Assembly (NCBI GenBank): GCA_041608535.1
Contig: JBFISM010000157.1
Location: 1 to 7,708 of the forward strand
Direction: 5' to 3'
DNA from: JBFISM01 sp041608535
GTDB lineage: Bacteria > Actinomycetota > Acidimicrobiia > Spongiisociales > UBA5794
DNA: 7,708 nucleotides
Shown: positions 1 through 6,355 of the stretch, piece by piece
Position numbering within the stretch: the first letter of the stretch is position 1
Layout: each line of letters opens with the position of its first letter
Program-made: the position numbers and the translations under genes
Notes under the pieces: model-generated
Databases searched by the model: none
What the model was told of the DNA's origin: nothing
The model's input: the letters and a program-made list of their open reading frames with translations, nothing else

Positions 1-725
1 ACCCGTGAGGCGCCGACACCGACGAACATCTCGACGAAGTCCGATCCGGAGATGGAGAAGAACGGCACACCGGCTTCCCCGGCGACCGCCCTGGCGAGCA
101 GCGTCTTGCCCGTGCCGGGGGGGCCGAACAACAGCACACCCTTGGGGATCTTGGCGCCCATGGCGCGAAATCGGGCCGGTGAGGTGAGGAACTCTTTGAT
201 CTCCCGCAGCTCCTCGACCGCCTCCTCGGCGCCGGCCACATCGTCGAAGGTGACCTTTGGCGAGTCCTTGGAGACTTGCTTCGCTTTGGACTTGCCGAAC
301 TGCATCACCCGGTTCCCGCCACCTTGCATCTGCATGAGGATGAAGATGAAGACCCCGAAGATCAGGATGTACGGGAAGATCGTGCCGAGGAACCACTGCA
401 GGGCCGACGGATTCTCTGCGTCGGAGGTGACGGTGACACCGGCATCGACGAGCATCTGTGTCAGCTCGCCCTCGAACTCGTTCGGATACCCGACGACGAA
501 CTCGTTCGAGCCGGGCTCGATAGCCCTCACCAATTCGCCGGTGACCTGCTCAGACTTCTCGAGGATCACCACCTCCTCGATGTTGTCCCGCTCGACCTGG
601 GTGAGGAACTCATCGAGGGACAGCTCCTGGCGCGGCGCTGAGTCGTCGATGAAGGCGTTGAGAGCCATCAGCACAACAAAGCCGACGACCAAATACACCA
701 GGACGGTTCGAACGTTTCGATTCAC
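1..725 (-). CDS. ftsH: ATP-dependent zinc metalloprotease FtsH, N-terminal part (cut by window edge)
   Basis: FtsH is a membrane-bound AAA+ protease that unfolds and degrades damaged or unassembled membrane proteins and some short-lived regulators. The first 241 residues are present; the rest of the AAA domain and the HExxH protease domain lie outside the window. Visible in order: a short basic N-terminus, a first membrane segment at about residues 7-23, an external domain, and a second membrane segment at about 110-129 ending in a Met/Gln/Gly-rich linker. The AAA domain opens around 157-166 (FDDVAGAEEAVEEL), and the Walker A motif GPPGTGKT is at 201-208. The reading frame stays open to base 1. 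I chose the GTG at 723-725 because AGGA lies five bases upstream and the first membrane helix follows at once. It lies 101 bases after hpt, the usual actinobacterial neighbour. The family call is secure. Confidence 0.96.
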   Translation of the reverse strand, partial: MNRNVRTVLVYLVVGFVVLMALNAFIDDSAPRQELSLDEFLTQVERDNIEEVVILEKSEQVTGELVRAIEPGSNEFVVGYPNEFEGELTQMLVDAGVTVTSDAENPSALQWFLGTIFPYILIFGVFIFILMQMQGGGNRVMQFGKSKAKQVSKDSPKVTFDDVAGAEEAVEELREIKEFLTSPARFRAMGAKIPKGVLLFGPPGTGKTLLARAVAGEAGVPFFSISGSDFVEMFVGVGASR

Positions 726-826
726 AAGGTTCCTACAGGGATCGTACGCTTGGCATTTCAGTCTATGCGGTCAATGGTCCTATGGAGACAAGGGGAACGG
801 CGCTGCCACCGGCGGCGACGCTGGTC

Positions 827-1348
827 TCAGTCGTTGAGTATCCCGATGAATGGCAGATTCCGGTACTTTTCGGCATGGTCGAGCCCGTAGCCGACGACGA
901 ATTCGGGTGGGATGTGGAAGCCCTCGTAACGGATCTCGGTCGGTGGTCGGTCGACCCCTTCCTTGACGAGCAGGGCGGCCAGCTCCAACGACTTGGGATT
1001 GCGTACCGAGAGGCTTCTCATGAGATAGCGCAGCGTGAGCCCTGAATCGATGATGTCCTCGACGATGAGCACGTGGCGATCGGCGATCTCTTGATCGAGA
1101 TCTTTCAAGATCCGCACGACACCGGATGATTTGGTGGATGACCCATACGAGGACACGGCCATGAAGTCGAACTCGACCGGGAGATCCACGTGCCGAGCCA
1201 GATCCGCCATGACAACGAAGGCGCCCTTGAGAATCCCCACCATGAGCAGGTCTTCGCCTGCGTAGTCCCGAGTGATCTCCTTGCCCATCTCGGCTAGCTT
1301 GGCGTCGATCTCCTCGGCCGAGATCATCACGCGCACTTCCTCGAACAT
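827..1348 (-). CDS. hpt: hypoxanthine-guanine phosphoribosyltransferase
   Basis: This cytoplasmic purine-salvage enzyme joins hypoxanthine or guanine to PRPP, giving IMP or GMP. The 173-residue length is normal for bacterial Hpt. The PRPP-binding signature VLIVEDIIDSGLT is at residues 93-105 with its two acidic residues intact. The flexible-loop segment SSYGSST is at 66-72, the GILKGAF segment near 38-44, and the C-terminal VVGYGLDHAEKYRNLP block at 151-166. The frame is open about 120 bases further upstream, but that stretch lies inside tilS. The ATG at 1346-1348 shares one base with the tilS TGA stop (TGATG) and has an AGAGAGG ribosome site just upstream, so it was chosen. The overlap implies translation coupled to tilS. 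Confidence 0.95.
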   Translation of the reverse strand: MFEEVRVMISAEEIDAKLAEMGKEITRDYAGEDLLMVGILKGAFVVMADLARHVDLPVEFDFMAVSSYGSSTKSSGVVRILKDLDQEIADRHVLIVEDIIDSGLTLRYLMRSLSVRNPKSLELAALLVKEGVDRPPTEIRYEGFHIPPEFVVGYGLDHAEKYRNLPFIGILND

Positions 1349-2652
1349 CACAGCCTCTCTGCCACCAGGCGAATCCGATCGCCCGACCCAGCCCTTTGTG
1401 CAGCGGGATGCGCCACCCTGACCCCGGCGATCCAGATGATTCTCCCACGAGAACGCACTACCGGCCAACTACGCCGGTGCCGCAGCGGTATGCGAGCCTC
1501 CATCAGCGCATCGCTCACCGATTTGGAGCCATCGCGAATGTCGATCCGATCCCCACTTCGCGGGATACCCACCGACAGCTCGTCCGCCTCGACCCGGACC
1601 ACGGCCACCCCCCGGCCGATCCGGAGCGGCGTGCCGACCGAGGCCGGCTGCGCCGAGATCCGGTGTTTGCCGATCACGACCTCTCCCGGAAGCGGCAAAG
1701 CCGCGTCATCTCGCGGCACTGGGCGAGCGACCTCCGTTGTGCCGGGGATGAAGGCCAGAAACGGTCCCTCCCGCTCCACGGTGATGCCCCCTTCGATCGT
1801 GACCCTGCCGGAGTCGGCAACGCTCAGCGCCGCAGCGACATCGGCCGCCGAACCCGAGTAGGGCGGGTGAGCTGCACGAAGGACGCGCCGTACCACGCGA
1901 GCCGCCACCGCAGGGGCGGCGGTGACCAGGTGACCGTATGGAACGAGGACGACACCATCGTCGTCGCTGCGGATGGGTACCCGCTGTGCGATCGCGTCCA
2001 GTGCCGCATCGTCGGCCGCCAAAGCAGCAGCCGTCCGCAGCAACCGGTCGGTGACTCCGGGTTCGAGCGACTCGAGCAGGGGAAGCACGTCATGGCGGAT
2101 CCGGTTGCGGCGATGCGCCCGGTCGTCGTTGGCTGGATCGTCGGCATACGGGAGACGTAGCTCGTCGGCCACCGTCCGGATGTCCGCACGCCCGATGGTC
2201 AGCAGCGGTCGATGAAACGATGTGCGGGTCGCCGGAATCCCGGCCAGCCCGGTCGCTCCCGCACCGCGAAGCAGGTTGCCCAGCACGGTCTCGGCGTCGT
2301 CGTCGCGATTGTGGCCCGTCACGATGGGAAGATCGGGTGCCGTCTCGATAAGCGCGGCGAGCCGGAACTCACGTGCCTCGGTCTCATTGGCAGGCGGGTC
2401 GTCGTCCCGACCAACGCCCCGGTACCTCAGACCGAGCCCGAGAGCGGCGGCCACCGCGGTGGCCGCCCGGTACATGGCATCTGATCCCAGCCAACCGTGG
2501 TGCACGTGAATCGCAGTGACCGGTTCATCCCGTGCGAGCTGAACTCCGGCCCAGAGCGCAACGGCGGAATCGGCGCCCCCACTCACGGCCACGGCGAAAG
2601 GCGGCTGCGGATACTTGTCGGCAACCAGCTCGAGCAACTCGTCTGGCTTCAC
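1348..2652 (-). CDS. tilS: tRNA(Ile)-lysidine synthase
   Basis: TilS uses ATP to attach lysine to C34 of the CAU-anticodon tRNA-Ile, changing both its codon reading (to AUA) and its charging identity. The N-terminal PP-loop ATPase has SGGADS at residues 24-29, HVHHGWLGSDA at 49-59, the GHNRDDDAET block at 113-122 followed by LLRGAGATGLAGI, and the NRIRHDVLPLLE helix near 183-194. A weaker middle region is followed by a TilS C-terminal domain at about 364-430 (PRSGDRI, then IIWIAGVRV). At 434 residues it is a full two-domain form. Two GTG starts are possible. I preferred 2650-2652 because it overlaps the metalloprotease stop as GTGA; the GTG at 2668-2670 would add six residues and has no ribosome site. 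One detail differs from the commonest family form: GHxxDDD instead of GHxxDDQ. Confidence 0.93.
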   Translation of the reverse strand: MKPDELLELVADKYPQPPFAVAVSGGADSAVALWAGVQLARDEPVTAIHVHHGWLGSDAMYRAATAVAAALGLGLRYRGVGRDDDPPANETEAREFRLAALIETAPDLPIVTGHNRDDDAETVLGNLLRGAGATGLAGIPATRTSFHRPLLTIGRADIRTVADELRLPYADDPANDDRAHRRNRIRHDVLPLLESLEPGVTDRLLRTAAALAADDAALDAIAQRVPIRSDDDGVVLVPYGHLVTAAPAVAARVVRRVLRAAHPPYSGSAADVAAALSVADSGRVTIEGGITVEREGPFLAFIPGTTEVARPVPRDDAALPLPGEVVIGKHRISAQPASVGTPLRIGRGVAVVRVEADELSVGIPRSGDRIDIRDGSKSVSDALMEARIPLRHRRSWPVVRSRGRIIWIAGVRVAHPAAQRAGSGDRIRLVAERL

Positions 2653-3680
2653 GCCACCCGCTCGAGCCACCGTACGGGGTTGTCGATCTCATCCAGTGTG
2701 GGCACGTTCTCCGGACGCACCCAGGCGAGATCGAGCGACGACCAGCCGGCGTGTCGCTCCACTCCAGCGACGAACGCCGCCCCGGCCTCGTACTGACGCA
2801 GCTTCATCTCCAGTCCGATGAGTCGCATGAACGTTGCCGTGCGTGGATCGCGGCGGCGCAACTTGAGCACGGCGGACATGCGTTCCTGCGTGACGAGCTC
2901 GCGAGCACCGATCCGATCCATCACGACATGACCGTGCCCCTCGAGCAGCGACATCAGCGCCTGGACCCGATCGATCAGCTCCCGCTGGTCGGGAGTGGCG
3001 AGAAGACCGAACAGCCCCCGCTCGTCGATCATGGGCTCGCCCGCCGACGACGCCGTGCGGAGCTGCGCCACGACACGCTGCAAACGGCCGGGCTCCGGTT
3101 CGGCCGAGCCGACGAGCTCGGCGACGAGTGACAAGAAGTACTCCCGCAGCCACGGGACGCCGAGGAACTGGGCACGGTGGGTGCATTCGTGCAGTGCCAC
3201 CCAGAACCGGAACTCGGCTGGGCGAAACTCCTGCTGGCGCTCCATGGCGAGAATATTGCCGCCGACGAACATCACCGTGTCGCCGGTGCGTCCATCGGCC
3301 GTCGGCAGCACCAGCTCGTACTGTCCGAGCACCCGTCTGCTGAGCAGACCCAAGACGGCACCCATCTCCATCGCGACCACCCGGCCGGCCAGCGTTGCAC
3401 CGATCCCGGTGGACTCGGCCAGCGTCTCTTCGGCAGGGGCCAGGAGCACCGAAAACGAAGCCACGTTGGCATCGACCCACTGCGGCCGGGTCACCACGGC
3501 GACGTCCGGCTGACCTGGAGTCGCCAGCCCGGTCGCCTCCTCGACCATGACCGAGGCCCGTGCCACCAGTTCGGGCGCCTGCTCGGCGAGCCGCTCGGCG
3601 TGATACGTACCCTCGAGCGGATAGCGACCTGCGGTCTTGGATGCGATGCGGGCAACCAGCGGCCAGTCGACCCGACTCAT
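2649..3680 (-). CDS. DUF2342-type zinc-dependent metalloprotease (putative)
   Basis: This 343-residue protein is a predicted soluble zincin. I recognise it as the actinobacterial family often labelled zinc-dependent metalloprotease or 'coenzyme F420 biosynthesis-associated' (DUF2342); no substrate is known to me. The zinc motif is HECTH at residues 164-168 within VALHECTHRAQF. A probable third ligand is E247 in SLLEGHGHVVMD, a block characteristic of the family. The remainder is helix-rich with no signal peptide or membrane segment, so it should act in the cytoplasm. It directly precedes tilS and overlaps it by GTGA, as in mycobacteria (Rv3626c before tilS). The ATG at 3678-3680 is the only usable start: an in-frame TGA lies seven codons upstream, inside the tandem repeat. 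No convincing Shine-Dalgarno sequence precedes it, which is odd for an operon's first gene. Confidence 0.85.
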   Translation of the reverse strand: MSRVDWPLVARIASKTAGRYPLEGTYHAERLAEQAPELVARASVMVEEATGLATPGQPDVAVVTRPQWVDANVASFSVLLAPAEETLAESTGIGATLAGRVVAMEMGAVLGLLSRRVLGQYELVLPTADGRTGDTVMFVGGNILAMERQQEFRPAEFRFWVALHECTHRAQFLGVPWLREYFLSLVAELVGSAEPEPGRLQRVVAQLRTASSAGEPMIDERGLFGLLATPDQRELIDRVQALMSLLEGHGHVVMDRIGARELVTQERMSAVLKLRRRDPRTATFMRLIGLEMKLRQYEAGAAFVAGVERHAGWSSLDLAWVRPENVPTLDEIDNPVRWLERVA

Positions 3681-3771
3681 CCGGTCACGTTCATCTGGTC
3701 ACACTCAATCTGGTCACGCTCATCTGGTCACGGCCATCTGTCACGGCCATCTGTCACGGCCATCTGGTCAC
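3678..3771 (-). repeat. seven-copy 13-15 bp tandem repeat running into a start codon
   Basis: The consensus unit on the minus strand is GCCGTGACCAGATG. Plus-strand copies start at 3678, 3692, 3706, 3721, 3735, 3748 and 3761. Unit lengths in that order are 14, 14, 15, 14, 13 and 13 bases, and the seventh copy is partial (11 bases). The two 13-base copies are identical and have lost one C. Copies near the gene are more diverged than those far from it. The copy nearest the gene supplies the ATG of the metalloprotease. The array fills most of the 140-base gap after the small membrane-protein gene. Slipped-strand copying would explain its growth. Whether it affects expression cannot be told from sequence. 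Confidence 0.9.
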
Positions 3772-3820
3772 AGGCCCGAGCAGCGCAGGCCGCCGCCGAA
3801 GTCCAGTGGCTGCCAACGCC

Positions 3821-4153
3821 TCACTCGACGACCTGGTACCTGCCACGGATCTGGAATGCGTAATACACCCCCGCTCCTATGAGCCCGAGCACTCCAATGG
3901 CGAGCACCGTCGGCACCATGTAGCGGAATGTCCACGGCTGATCCGCCTCGTCCTCCTCGGCCGGAGGCGCCTCGACGGCCGGGGTCACCCCGCCCTCTGA
4001 GACCATCGGTTCTTCCTCGTCCTCGGCAGGGGCCTCTTCTTCATCCTCCGCTGCGGTGAACGCAAGCGTGAAGGTGTCGGCGGCGGCAGGCGCGACCGCG
4101 ACGACGCCGAAGACGACAACGAGTGCCACGAGGACGAGAAGACGGATTCGCAT
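3821..4153 (-). CDS. small acidic membrane-anchored protein, function unknown
   Basis: I do not recognise a family for this 110-residue protein. Residues 1-25 form a clear signal peptide: basic start, a long Leu/Val core, and an APAAA-D cleavage site. Residues about 35-72 are a low-complexity linker rich in Glu, Asp, Ala and Pro. A second hydrophobic segment at about 79-101 is a membrane helix, followed by the short tail QIRGRYQVVE. The likely layout is an extracytoplasmic acidic stalk with a single C-terminal anchor and a tiny cytoplasmic tail; if the signal is not cut, it would be a two-helix protein. It occupies the place upstream of the metalloprotease where mycobacteria carry a D-Ala-D-Ala carboxypeptidase gene, so a cell-envelope role is conceivable but unproven. 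No ribosome site precedes the ATG, and a -10-like element sits very close to it. Confidence 0.75.
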   Translation of the reverse strand: MRIRLLVLVALVVVFGVVAVAPAAADTFTLAFTAAEDEEEAPAEDEEEPMVSEGGVTPAVEAPPAEEDEADQPWTFRYMVPTVLAIGVLGLIGAGVYYAFQIRGRYQVVE

Positions 4154-4162
4154 CGCGCCGGG

Positions 4163-4168
4163 AGAATA
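4163..4168 (-). promoter_or_regulatory. candidate -10 element for a leaderless or near-leaderless transcript
   Basis: TATTCT on the minus strand fits the actinobacterial TAnnnT -10 pattern and ends nine bases before the ATG of the small membrane-protein gene. That spacing would put the transcript start within a few bases of the start codon, and no Shine-Dalgarno sequence is present. No good -35 hexamer is seen 16-19 bases upstream, so this is tentative. Confidence 0.3.
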
Positions 4169-4219
4169 GCCGGTTGTGACTCCCCCTTCGGTCTGGCCGC
4201 GGTTTGGCCTGGGGACGGC

Positions 4220-4420
4220 TCAGCTGGATCCGTCGGCGACGATGCGCCCCCGGAGACGGGGGAACTTCGTCGGAGCGTGGGCGTAGCAGTGGTCTTTGCG
4301 GTTGTATCGGCTCAAGAGGGTCTCGCAACCGGTCTTGGCGCAGGTTCGTGCTTCTGACATAGTTTTGGGGGCGCGAGATTCGCCGAACACTCGCTTCCCC
4401 TTGAGAACATTCTCAGCCAT
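4220..4420 (-). CDS. small putative zinc-binding protein in the sigma/anti-sigma operon
   Basis: This 66-residue protein carries C27-x4-C32-x12-C45-x2-H48, a spacing suited to binding one zinc ion. The region reads TCAKTGCETLLSRYN, followed by HCYAHAP. The C-terminal part is basic (FPRLRGR). I recall similar small actinobacterial proteins with Cys pairs around an LSxYN core, but no named function. It starts 39 bases after the anti-sigma stop on the same strand, so it is probably the third gene of that operon. That placement suggests a tie to zinc or thiol stress, which is inference. The ATG at 4418-4420 is preferred for its weak GTGAGA ribosome site. An internal ATG at residue 21 would give 46 residues and keep the whole Cys/His motif. 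Confidence 0.72.
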   Translation of the reverse strand: MAENVLKGKRVFGESRAPKTMSEARTCAKTGCETLLSRYNRKDHCYAHAPTKFPRLRGRIVADGSS

Positions 4421-4459
4421 GACGGTCTCACTTTCGGCACGATCGGCGGTGCGTGCGGC

Positions 4460-4708
4460 TCACGCCCCGTCGTCTCGTGCGGCCTCCTCACGTATCAACG
4501 CTCGCAGACGATCGAAAAGTTCCGCGGGTGGTTCGTCCTTGCCCCGGTCCCGAATGAGCATCTTCAGCTTGGTTTCGAACTCGAAGGCGTTGCAACATTC
4601 GTGGCAGCGGCGCAGGTGCCACCGGATCCTGGTTCTCCGGCCCCACGTCAGCTCTTGGTCGAGGTAGTGGTAGACGTACTCGATCGCGTGATCGCAGCCG
4701 TTGTTCAT
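4460..4708 (-). CDS. ZAS-type zinc anti-sigma factor, RsrA/RshA-like
   Basis: This 82-residue cytoplasmic protein should bind and hold inactive the ECF sigma factor encoded just before it. The zinc anti-sigma motif H31-x3-C35-x2-C38 is present. C5 lies 26 residues before H31, the same spacing as C11 to H37 in Streptomyces RsrA. A further Cys, C39, adjoins the motif. In RsrA, thiol oxidation forms a disulfide, expels zinc and frees the sigma factor, and the residues needed for this are present. The C-terminal half is charged and helical. Its ATG at 4706-4708 overlaps the sigma stop as ATGA, so the pair is translationally coupled. The frame stays open far upstream, but only as an overlap of the sigma gene, and that extension was discarded. 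Confidence 0.9.
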   Translation of the reverse strand: MNNGCDHAIEYVYHYLDQELTWGRRTRIRWHLRRCHECCNAFEFETKLKMLIRDRGKDEPPAELFDRLRALIREEAARDDGA

Positions 4709-5268
4709 GTGCGTGGACCTGCCAAGCCTCGTTCTTCCGCCAACCTCCACAACTTCTGTTGCAGCGCTTTTCTTCCACGATGTAGGCGCGACATGACCGT
4801 TCCGATCGGGACGTCGAGGATCTCGGCGATCTCTTTGTACGCAAAGCCGTCCACGTCGGCCAACAGCACCGGCAGCCGGAAGTGCTCGGGAAGGCTCTCC
4901 AAGGCGTCCTTGATGTCCGAATCCACGAAGGAGTCGAGCACGGCTTGCTCGGCACTGACCGAAGCTCCGGAAGCCTCTCCGAGGCGCTTGTACAGATAGA
5001 GGTCCTGGAGCTCGCCCAGCTCGACCTCGGCCGGGCGGCGCTGCGACTTCCGATAGCGATTGATGTAGGTGTTGGTGAGTATCCGATAGAGCCATGCCTT
5101 GAGGTTGGTTCCCTCTTGGAAGCTGTCGTACGCCCGGTAGGCCTTGAGGAAGGTCTCCTGCACCACGTCCTCGGCGTCGGCGGGGTTGCGGGTCATACGC
5201 AGAGCCGCCGAGTACAGCTGTGGTGCGTATTCCATCGCATCCCGTTCGAAGTTGGCCTGATCAGCCAT
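4705..5268 (-). CDS. sigR: ECF RNA polymerase sigma factor, SigR/SigH-like
   Basis: This 187-residue group 4 sigma factor contains only regions 2 and 4. Region 2 spans about residues 12-75, with DAEDVVQETFLKAY at 31-44 (core polymerase contact) and NLKAWLYRILTNTYINRYRK at 55-74 (-10 melting and recognition). Region 4 spans about 118-175, with the helix-turn-helix EIAEILDVPIGTVMSRLHRGRKAL at 146-169 reading the -35. Overlap with a RsrA-like zinc anti-sigma gene places it in the SigR/SigH (ECF12-type) group, which controls thioredoxin, mycothiol and protein-quality genes under thiol oxidation. The start ATG at 5266-5268 has only a weak AGAAAG site. No GGGAAT-type SigR promoter was found in the 57 bases before the tRNA, so the usual autoregulation is not visible here. 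The symbol rests on family and context; sigH is the mycobacterial name. Confidence 0.9.
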   Translation of the reverse strand: MADQANFERDAMEYAPQLYSAALRMTRNPADAEDVVQETFLKAYRAYDSFQEGTNLKAWLYRILTNTYINRYRKSQRRPAEVELGELQDLYLYKRLGEASGASVSAEQAVLDSFVDSDIKDALESLPEHFRLPVLLADVDGFAYKEIAEILDVPIGTVMSRLHRGRKALQQKLWRLAEERGLAGPRT

Positions 5269-5279
5269 ACCAGCTTTCT

Positions 5280-5304
5280 GCCCGTCGGTCGTGTGACGTC
5301 GGGC
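5280..5304 (-). other. imperfect hairpin between tRNA-Thr and the sigma gene
   Basis: On the minus strand the arms GCCCGACG and CGACGGGC can pair over eight positions with one A-A mismatch, leaving a nine-base loop. It starts 21 bases after the tRNA end and finishes 11 bases before the sigma ATG. There is no T-tract, so it is a weak terminator candidate. It could equally be a leader structure near the sigma ribosome site. Confidence 0.3.
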
Positions 5305-5325
5305 ACATCAACGCCCCACGCATGA

Positions 5326-5401
5326 TGGAGCCGGAGACGGGAATCGAACCCGTGACCTACGCATTACGAGTGCGTCGCTCTACCGACTGAGCTACCCCGG
5401 C
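5326..5401 (-). tRNA. tRNA-Thr (anticodon CGT)
   Basis: A full 76-base cloverleaf. The acceptor arms GCCGGGG and CTCCGGC pair with one G-T wobble. The D-arm is TAGCTCAGTCGGTAGAGC. The anticodon stem ACGCA/TGCGT closes the loop CTCGTAA, giving anticodon CGT, which reads ACG threonine codons. The T-arm is ACGGG/CCCGT around TTCGATT. The discriminator base is T and the 3' CCA is encoded in the DNA. No introns or mismatched stems were seen. It lies alone between the bicupin gene and the sigma operon, with its own -10 element just upstream. Confidence 0.97.
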
Positions 5402-5415
5402 AAAAAGCGGATGCG

Positions 5416-5421
5416 ATTGTA
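5416..5421 (-). promoter_or_regulatory. -10 element of the tRNA-Thr gene
   Basis: TACAAT on the minus strand ends 14 bases before the first tRNA base, which would give a 5' leader of roughly eight bases before processing. It matches the strong TAnnnT pattern. The GC-rich sequence 16-18 bases upstream has no good -35 hexamer. Confidence 0.5.
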
Positions 5422-5434
5422 GCCGCACCGGGTC

Positions 5435-5455
5435 GACGGCCCGACTCGGCCCGTC
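5435..5455 (-). terminator. possible hairpin terminator after the bicupin gene
   Basis: The minus strand reads GACGG-G-CC, loop GAGTC, GG-G-CCGTC, forming an eight-base stem with one G-G mismatch. It begins 12 bases after the bicupin stop and lies upstream of the tRNA promoter. No T-tract follows, so termination would need help or may be inefficient. The same bases also form a short direct repeat (CGGCCCG twice on the plus strand). Confidence 0.3.
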
Positions 5456-5467
5456 ACGAAGCTCGCA

Positions 5468-6355
5468 TCAGAGCAGGTCGGCCAGGTAACTCCAATCGCG
5501 GCCAAATCGATATGAATGACGGGCGGGCGGCTGGGGCGCCTGCGTCTCCAGCCAGCGCACGATGCCAGGGCCCTCGTTCGCAAACTCGTGGACGCAACCC
5601 ACCCCGGCGAACGCGATGTCACCCGGTTCGAGCACATACTCGTGACCATCGAACCGAGCGCGCGTGCGCCCTTCCTCGATCATGTATGTCTCCTCGAACG
5701 GATGGTCGTGCGCTCCGGCGACACCGCGCTCCTCGTACTGCACCATGAACATGGTGAGCAGCTGCGCACCGAGATCCGTATCCACCATCATCTTGACGGT
5801 GATCCCGCTGTAGACGAGCAACGCCGTGCGCATGCTCGCCGACACGGCGAGCATCTCCTGGGTCTGCTTGGTCGGATCCATGTTCTGCGGTGTGATGTTC
5901 CCGAAGGAGCGTGTTCGGGGATCGCGGGGATCGACATCGACGGGATCCCGATCCGCCGCATCGGCTTCGACGAGGAACGTGTCTCCGGCAAAGTCGGGCT
6001 GAGGTTGTGGCGCCAGCATGTCCACCCAGCGCACCTCGCGGTCGGACTCATTCCGCCACCGATGCGGGCTGCCCACGGGGACGACGCCGTAGTCGCCGGG
6101 ACGCAACCGGAACGCTCCCTCGACCGTCTCCACCACGACCTCGCCCGCCAGCACGTAGAAAGCCTCCTCGAAGGAGTGGAGGTGCTGACCGATCGAGCCG
6201 CCCGGGGCGAGGGTGTTGACACCGAATCCGGTGTGCACGGCGCCTGGGGTGGTGTGGTCCACCACCGACCAGCGGGTGAACCCCGAGCTGGTCTCGGCGA
6301 AGATGGCGGGCGGCTGCGGATCGGCGGCAGCGGCCCGTACGACGAGATGTCTCAC
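5468..6355 (-). CDS. bicupin protein, function unknown (putative metal-binding)
   Basis: This 295-residue protein holds two cupin beta-barrels. In cupin 1, motif 1 has H58, H60, E64 and G71, and motif 2 is a perfect G(X)5PXG(X)2H(X)3N at residues 87-102 (H98, N102). In cupin 2, motif 1 has H216, H218, E222 and G229. Motif 2 runs from G245 to N260 with H256, but Gly replaces the usual Pro at 251. Both barrels therefore keep the three His and one Glu that hold a metal ion. No signal peptide is present. Bicupins include dioxygenases, decarboxylases, isomerases and ureidoglycine aminohydrolase, and the substrate cannot be assigned here. The GTG at 6353-6355 overlaps the stop of the upstream 48-codon piece as GTGA, so it was chosen over a longer, low-complexity Arg/Gly-rich extension to 6445. 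Confidence 0.87.
   Translation of the reverse strand: MRHLVVRAAAADPQPPAIFAETSSGFTRWSVVDHTTPGAVHTGFGVNTLAPGGSIGQHLHSFEEAFYVLAGEVVVETVEGAFRLRPGDYGVVPVGSPHRWRNESDREVRWVDMLAPQPQPDFAGDTFLVEADAADRDPVDVDPRDPRTRSFGNITPQNMDPTKQTQEMLAVSASMRTALLVYSGITVKMMVDTDLGAQLLTMFMVQYEERGVAGAHDHPFEETYMIEEGRTRARFDGHEYVLEPGDIAFAGVGCVHEFANEGPGIVRWLETQAPQPPARHSYRFGRDWSYLADLL

Noticed and set aside
741..746. TACGAT as a -10 element for ftsH
   Set aside because: It would place the transcript start on top of the ftsH ribosome site, and no matching -35 is present.
52..837. Long open frame on the plus strand, 261 codons
   Set aside because: It lies antisense to ftsH. Its product is Ser/Thr/Arg-rich with no recognisable family, and the minus-strand frame is unmistakably FtsH.
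1349..1468. Longer hpt start
   Set aside because: The extra residues overlap the well-conserved tilS C-terminal domain and have no Hpt similarity.
3678..3771. CRISPR array
   Set aside because: Units are 13-15 bases and directly abutting, with no unique spacers and no cas genes.
4709..5095. Upstream extension of the anti-sigma frame
   Set aside because: The extension falls inside the sigma gene in another frame and is Arg/Gly/Pro-rich. The ATGA start gives the normal anti-sigma length.
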